A stretch of 48,998 bases of DNA from Bacillota bacterium (GTDB lineage Bacteria; Bacillota; Negativicutes; Sporomusales; Sporomusaceae), in the NCBI GenBank assembly GCA_023443285.1, contig JAEZVB010000072.1, positions 1 through 48,998 on the forward strand, written 5' to 3'. A program made the translations under genes and the position numbers. Shown here in pieces: positions 46,326 to 48,998 of the stretch. Under the pieces are notes generated by a model. It was not told the DNA's origin. It saw nothing but the letters and a program-made list of their open reading frames with translations, and did not search any database. Positions within the stretch are counted from its first letter, which is position 1. The number at the start of each line of letters is the position of its first letter.

Positions 46326-47399
46326 ATGAGTAGCAAGCATATTGTAGTTATTCCCGGTGATGGCATTGGTGCCGAAATTACTGCAGAAGCCCTGCGAGTG
46401 TCGCAGGCGGCAGCAGAGAAATGTGGTTTTAGTTTTACTCATGAAATTAAGCAGGCTGGTGGGGCGGCCATTGATGCCTATGGGGTACCGCTGCCTGAAG
46501 ATACGATAGAAGCTTGTAAAAAAGCTGATGGTGTGCTGTTAGGTGCTGTCGGCGGACCGAAATGGGATCATATTGCGCCTGAGTTAAGAGCAGAGAAAGC
46601 AATTTTAGGGTTGCGAAAAACCTTGGGGCTATATGCCAATTTGCGGCCAATCAAGGTTTTCCCGGCACTGGCTAGCCAGTCGCCGCTCAAGATCGAGATA
46701 GTCAGTGCTGTGGATATTTTGATTGTGCGGGAACTCAATGGCGGTATTTATTATGGCGATCGCCAGGAAGCACTAACTATTCAGGGGATTGAACAAGCTT
46801 GGGACAAGGAGGGCTATAGCCGTCCGGAGATAGAGCGTATTGTGCGTTTGGCTTGCCGGAGTGCCATCGGCCGCAGAGGCAAAGTTACGTCAGTTGATAA
46901 AGCCAATGTACTCGCTACTTCTCGTTTATGGCGCAAAGTGGCTGCTGAAGTGGCAGCAGATTTTGTGCAAGTGGAAATGAGCCATATGTATGTCGATAAT
47001 TGTGCTATGCAGCTTGTGCTCAATCCAGGCAGCTTTGACGTACTTGTTACCGGCAATTTGTTTGGTGACATTTTAAGTGATGAAGCAGCCGTGCTGTCCG
47101 GCTCGATTGGCCTGTTGCCATCAGCCAGTCTGGGTGACGGTACCGGATTGTATGAGCCAATTCATGGATCGGCACCTGATATTGCCGGCCAGGGACTGGC
47201 CAATCCGCTTGGGACTATTTTGTCGGCTGCCATGATGTTTAGGTATTCATTAGGCAGCGAAAAAGTAGCCGCTATGATCGAAGCTGCAGTTGATCAAGTA
47301 TTGTCGGATGGGTATCGCACTGCTGATATTTATCAACAAGGGTTAACCAAGGTTTCCACCGAAGAAATGGGTCAACAAGTTATTAATCGGTTGAAGTGA
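46326..47399 (+). CDS. leuB: 3-isopropylmalate dehydrogenase
   Basis: 357 residues. Begins IVVIPGDGIGAEITAEALR and has LGAVGGPKWDH, RELNGGIYYGDRQEA, the Mg-binding region ending in LSGSIGLLPSASLGDG and EPIHGSAPDIAGQGLANP. NAD-dependent oxidation and decarboxylation to 2-oxoisocaproate. TAGGAGG precedes the ATG; separated from leuD by an 81-base gap that holds a hairpin. Confidence 0.97.
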   Translation: MSSKHIVVIPGDGIGAEITAEALRVSQAAAEKCGFSFTHEIKQAGGAAIDAYGVPLPEDTIEACKKADGVLLGAVGGPKWDHIAPELRAEKAILGLRKTLGLYANLRPIKVFPALASQSPLKIEIVSAVDILIVRELNGGIYYGDRQEALTIQGIEQAWDKEGYSRPEIERIVRLACRSAIGRRGKVTSVDKANVLATSRLWRKVAAEVAADFVQVEMSHMYVDNCAMQLVLNPGSFDVLVTGNLFGDILSDEAAVLSGSIGLLPSASLGDGTGLYEPIHGSAPDIAGQGLANPLGTILSAAMMFRYSLGSEKVAAMIEAAVDQVLSDGYRTADIYQQGLTKVSTEEMGQQVINRLK

Positions 47400-47410
47400 G
47401 GTGTACAGCT

Positions 47411-48998
47411 ATGCTCATGACAGGTGCACAAGCTATTGTTGCTTCCCTTATTAAAGAAGGGGTAGACACGGTATTCGGGTATCCAGGTGGTACAATATTG
47501 CCACTATTTGATGCTCTATGTGGCTCACCTGTGCGCCATGTGCTGACCGTGCATGAGCAGGGTGCTGCGCATGCTGCCGATGGCTATGCCAGAGCAAGCG
47601 GACGGGTAGGCGTATGTATTGCAACCTCTGGGCCGGGAGCTACCAATCTGGTTACCGGACTAGCCACTGCTTTTATGGACTCTATCCCTGTGGTAGCTAT
47701 TACCGGTCAGGTACAGACAACGCTGATTGGCCGGGATGCTTTTCAGGAGATTGATATTACCGGCATTACCATGCCGATTACCAAGCATAATTTTTTAGTC
47801 AAAGATATTAGCAAATTACCGGAAACTCTTTGGCGGGCTTTCAATATAGCCCGGTCAGGACGGCCTGGGCCGGTGCTTGTGGATATTCCGCGCGATGTGC
47901 AAGCCCAAAAATATGATTTTACTGATATTGAGGCTGTATTTTCCCGCTCAACCCTTGTCAGGCAGTCACCTGATTTGCCTGAGTTAATCAAGAAAGCAGC
48001 GCACGCTATCAGTGCTGCTAAGCGACCGGCCATTATTGCGGGCGGCGGCTGTATTAATGCCAATGCTGGAGAAGCGCTCACCCGATTTGCCGAAGAGTGT
48101 CATTTGCCAGTGGTTACAACCTTGATGGGTATTGGTGCAATCCCCGGTGGACATGACAACCTTTTAGGCATGACCGGGCTGCATGGCCTCAAAGCCGCCA
48201 ACCATGTGATTTATGAATCCGATGTACTGATTGTTACCGGCAGCCGGTTCAATGACAGAGTAACAGGGGATCGCGCCAGCTACGCTACAGGTAAGACCAT
48301 TATTCATATTGACATTGACCCGGCAGAGGTGCATAAAAATGTGGATGCCTCGGTGCCGCTTGTTGGTGAAATGAATATGATTTTGCGGGAACTGCTAAAT
48401 GCGGTGAACCCTGGGGACTTGTCTGAATGGTGGGCAACCATCCGTCAGTGGCAACAAGAATATGAAACCGAGATTGCTGATGATGTGCTTTCTGCTCCGG
48501 TGGTTATGCGTGAACTTAACCGGCAAATTGCAGATCAGGATGTAATCTTTGTTACCGATGTCGGCCAGCACCAGATGTGGGCGGCTCAGCATCTGGAAGT
48601 AAGAAGTCCGCGCTGCTTTTTATCGTCCGGCGGTCTTGGAGCCATGGGGTTTGGGCTGCCTGCCGCGCTGGGCGCACAACTGGCCATGCCGGAAAAGCGG
48701 GTAATTCATATTGTGGGTGACGGCGGCCTGAAAATGACCGGCTGTGAGCTTTATACCATATCGGCGGAACAGCAGCCTGTTATTTCTATTGTAATTAATA
48801 ATAACAGTCTAGGCATGGTCAGACAATTACAGCATTGCTTCTTCGAAAAACGCTATGCCAACTCTCTGTTGCCTGTGCCGATGGACTTTAAGGCGTTTGC
48901 CAGTGCTTTTAATATTCCGGCAGCTGTAACCAACACGCCGGCCGAATTTAGCGAAGCATTTGCCGCTGCCTGGCAGCGAAAAGGGCCTGGGCTTATTG
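47411..48998 (+). CDS. ilvB: acetolactate synthase large subunit, partial (3' end outside window)
   Basis: 529 codons are visible from ATG 47411; the frame runs off the window. FGYPGGTILPLFDAL, the catalytic Glu in TVHEQGAAHAADGYARASG, and TSGPGATNLVTGLATAFMDS are the AHAS N-terminal motifs. The ThDP motif is GDGGLKMTGCELY...NNNSLGMVRQ, with GGLKMTG where many AHAS have GSFQM. FAD-domain signatures are present in the middle. It condenses pyruvate to acetolactate. GAGGTG precedes the ATG and overlaps the leuB stop. Its regulatory subunit ilvN is six genes upstream, an unusual split. Confidence 0.95.
   Translation, partial: MLMTGAQAIVASLIKEGVDTVFGYPGGTILPLFDALCGSPVRHVLTVHEQGAAHAADGYARASGRVGVCIATSGPGATNLVTGLATAFMDSIPVVAITGQVQTTLIGRDAFQEIDITGITMPITKHNFLVKDISKLPETLWRAFNIARSGRPGPVLVDIPRDVQAQKYDFTDIEAVFSRSTLVRQSPDLPELIKKAAHAISAAKRPAIIAGGGCINANAGEALTRFAEECHLPVVTTLMGIGAIPGGHDNLLGMTGLHGLKAANHVIYESDVLIVTGSRFNDRVTGDRASYATGKTIIHIDIDPAEVHKNVDASVPLVGEMNMILRELLNAVNPGDLSEWWATIRQWQQEYETEIADDVLSAPVVMRELNRQIADQDVIFVTDVGQHQMWAAQHLEVRSPRCFLSSGGLGAMGFGLPAALGAQLAMPEKRVIHIVGDGGLKMTGCELYTISAEQQPVISIVINNNSLGMVRQLQHCFFEKRYANSLLPVPMDFKAFASAFNIPAAVTNTPAEFSEAFAAAWQRKGPGLI

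Noticed and set aside
1..48998. CRISPR arrays, insertion sequences, phage genes, att sites
   Set aside because: No regularly spaced repeats, transposase motifs, integrase or direct-repeat boundaries were seen by eye.

Overview
The window looks like chromosomal DNA of a diderm, spore-forming anaerobic Firmicute, most likely a Sporomusaceae-type member of the Negativicutes. This is inferred from the mix of Firmicute features (T-box, dnaX-ybaB-recR-bofA cluster, KimA, CgeB-like glycosyltransferases) with an AcrB-type RND pump, which implies an outer membrane, and from the glutamate mutase and reverse-rubrerythrin genes of a strict anaerobe. No phage, IS element or CRISPR array was seen. No database search was possible; all family calls are from reading the sequence.

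Layout. 1-3095 (minus): three tandem CgeB-like glycosyltransferases, the last cut by the window edge, with a polysaccharide-deacetylase remnant wedged between two of them. 3292-8648 (minus): glutamate mutase genes (order glmL-glmE-glmS), then upstream a cheW and a soluble chemoreceptor. 9144-10652: an amino-acid permease. 10.7-19.5 kb: an accessory stretch of small one-gene units, many closed by their own hairpin, including a CBO0543-type membrane protein, an orphan NrdD-tail-like protein, an AraC remnant, a frameshifted zinc-ribbon gene, an alpha/beta hydrolase, a Nif11-like peptide, a c-di-GMP-I riboswitch with a zinc-ribbon ORF, a lipoprotein pair, a reverse rubrerythrin, DUF4870, HAD and CheY-like proteins, and several proteins under 60 residues. 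19.6-24.5 kb: a TetR regulator and an RND pump, each preceded by the same palindromic operator. 24.87-26.9 kb: kimA under a c-di-AMP (ydaO) riboswitch.

26.9-36.3 kb is the tRNA-Ser - SRP RNA - dnaX - ybaB - recR - yaaL - bofA region known from Bacillus, but with a GGDEF/EAL sensor protein and a coupled TRAP-type binding lipoprotein inserted between the SRP RNA and dnaX, and with yaaL duplicated. 36.4-37.6 kb (minus): an NlpC/P60 peptidase and methylglyoxal synthase. 37.7-40.8 kb: a ykkC-family riboswitch, a PaaK-type CoA ligase, an ACT-domain protein and a KDG-type sugar kinase.

40.8-49 kb is a branched-chain amino-acid operon, ilvN-ilvC-leuA-leuC-leuD-leuB-ilvB, preceded by a second ykkC-family aptamer with its own terminator and then a leucine (CUC) T-box with another terminator. 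This tandem leader can test a signal metabolite (ppGpp is the best guess) and tRNA-Leu charging before the operon is transcribed. Nucleotide signalling runs through the window: c-di-GMP riboswitch, c-di-AMP riboswitch, two ykkC leaders and a GGDEF/EAL protein. The least explained items are a 101-bp structured repeat present twice, the sensor/TRAP-protein pair, and the slippery-heptamer zinc-ribbon gene.
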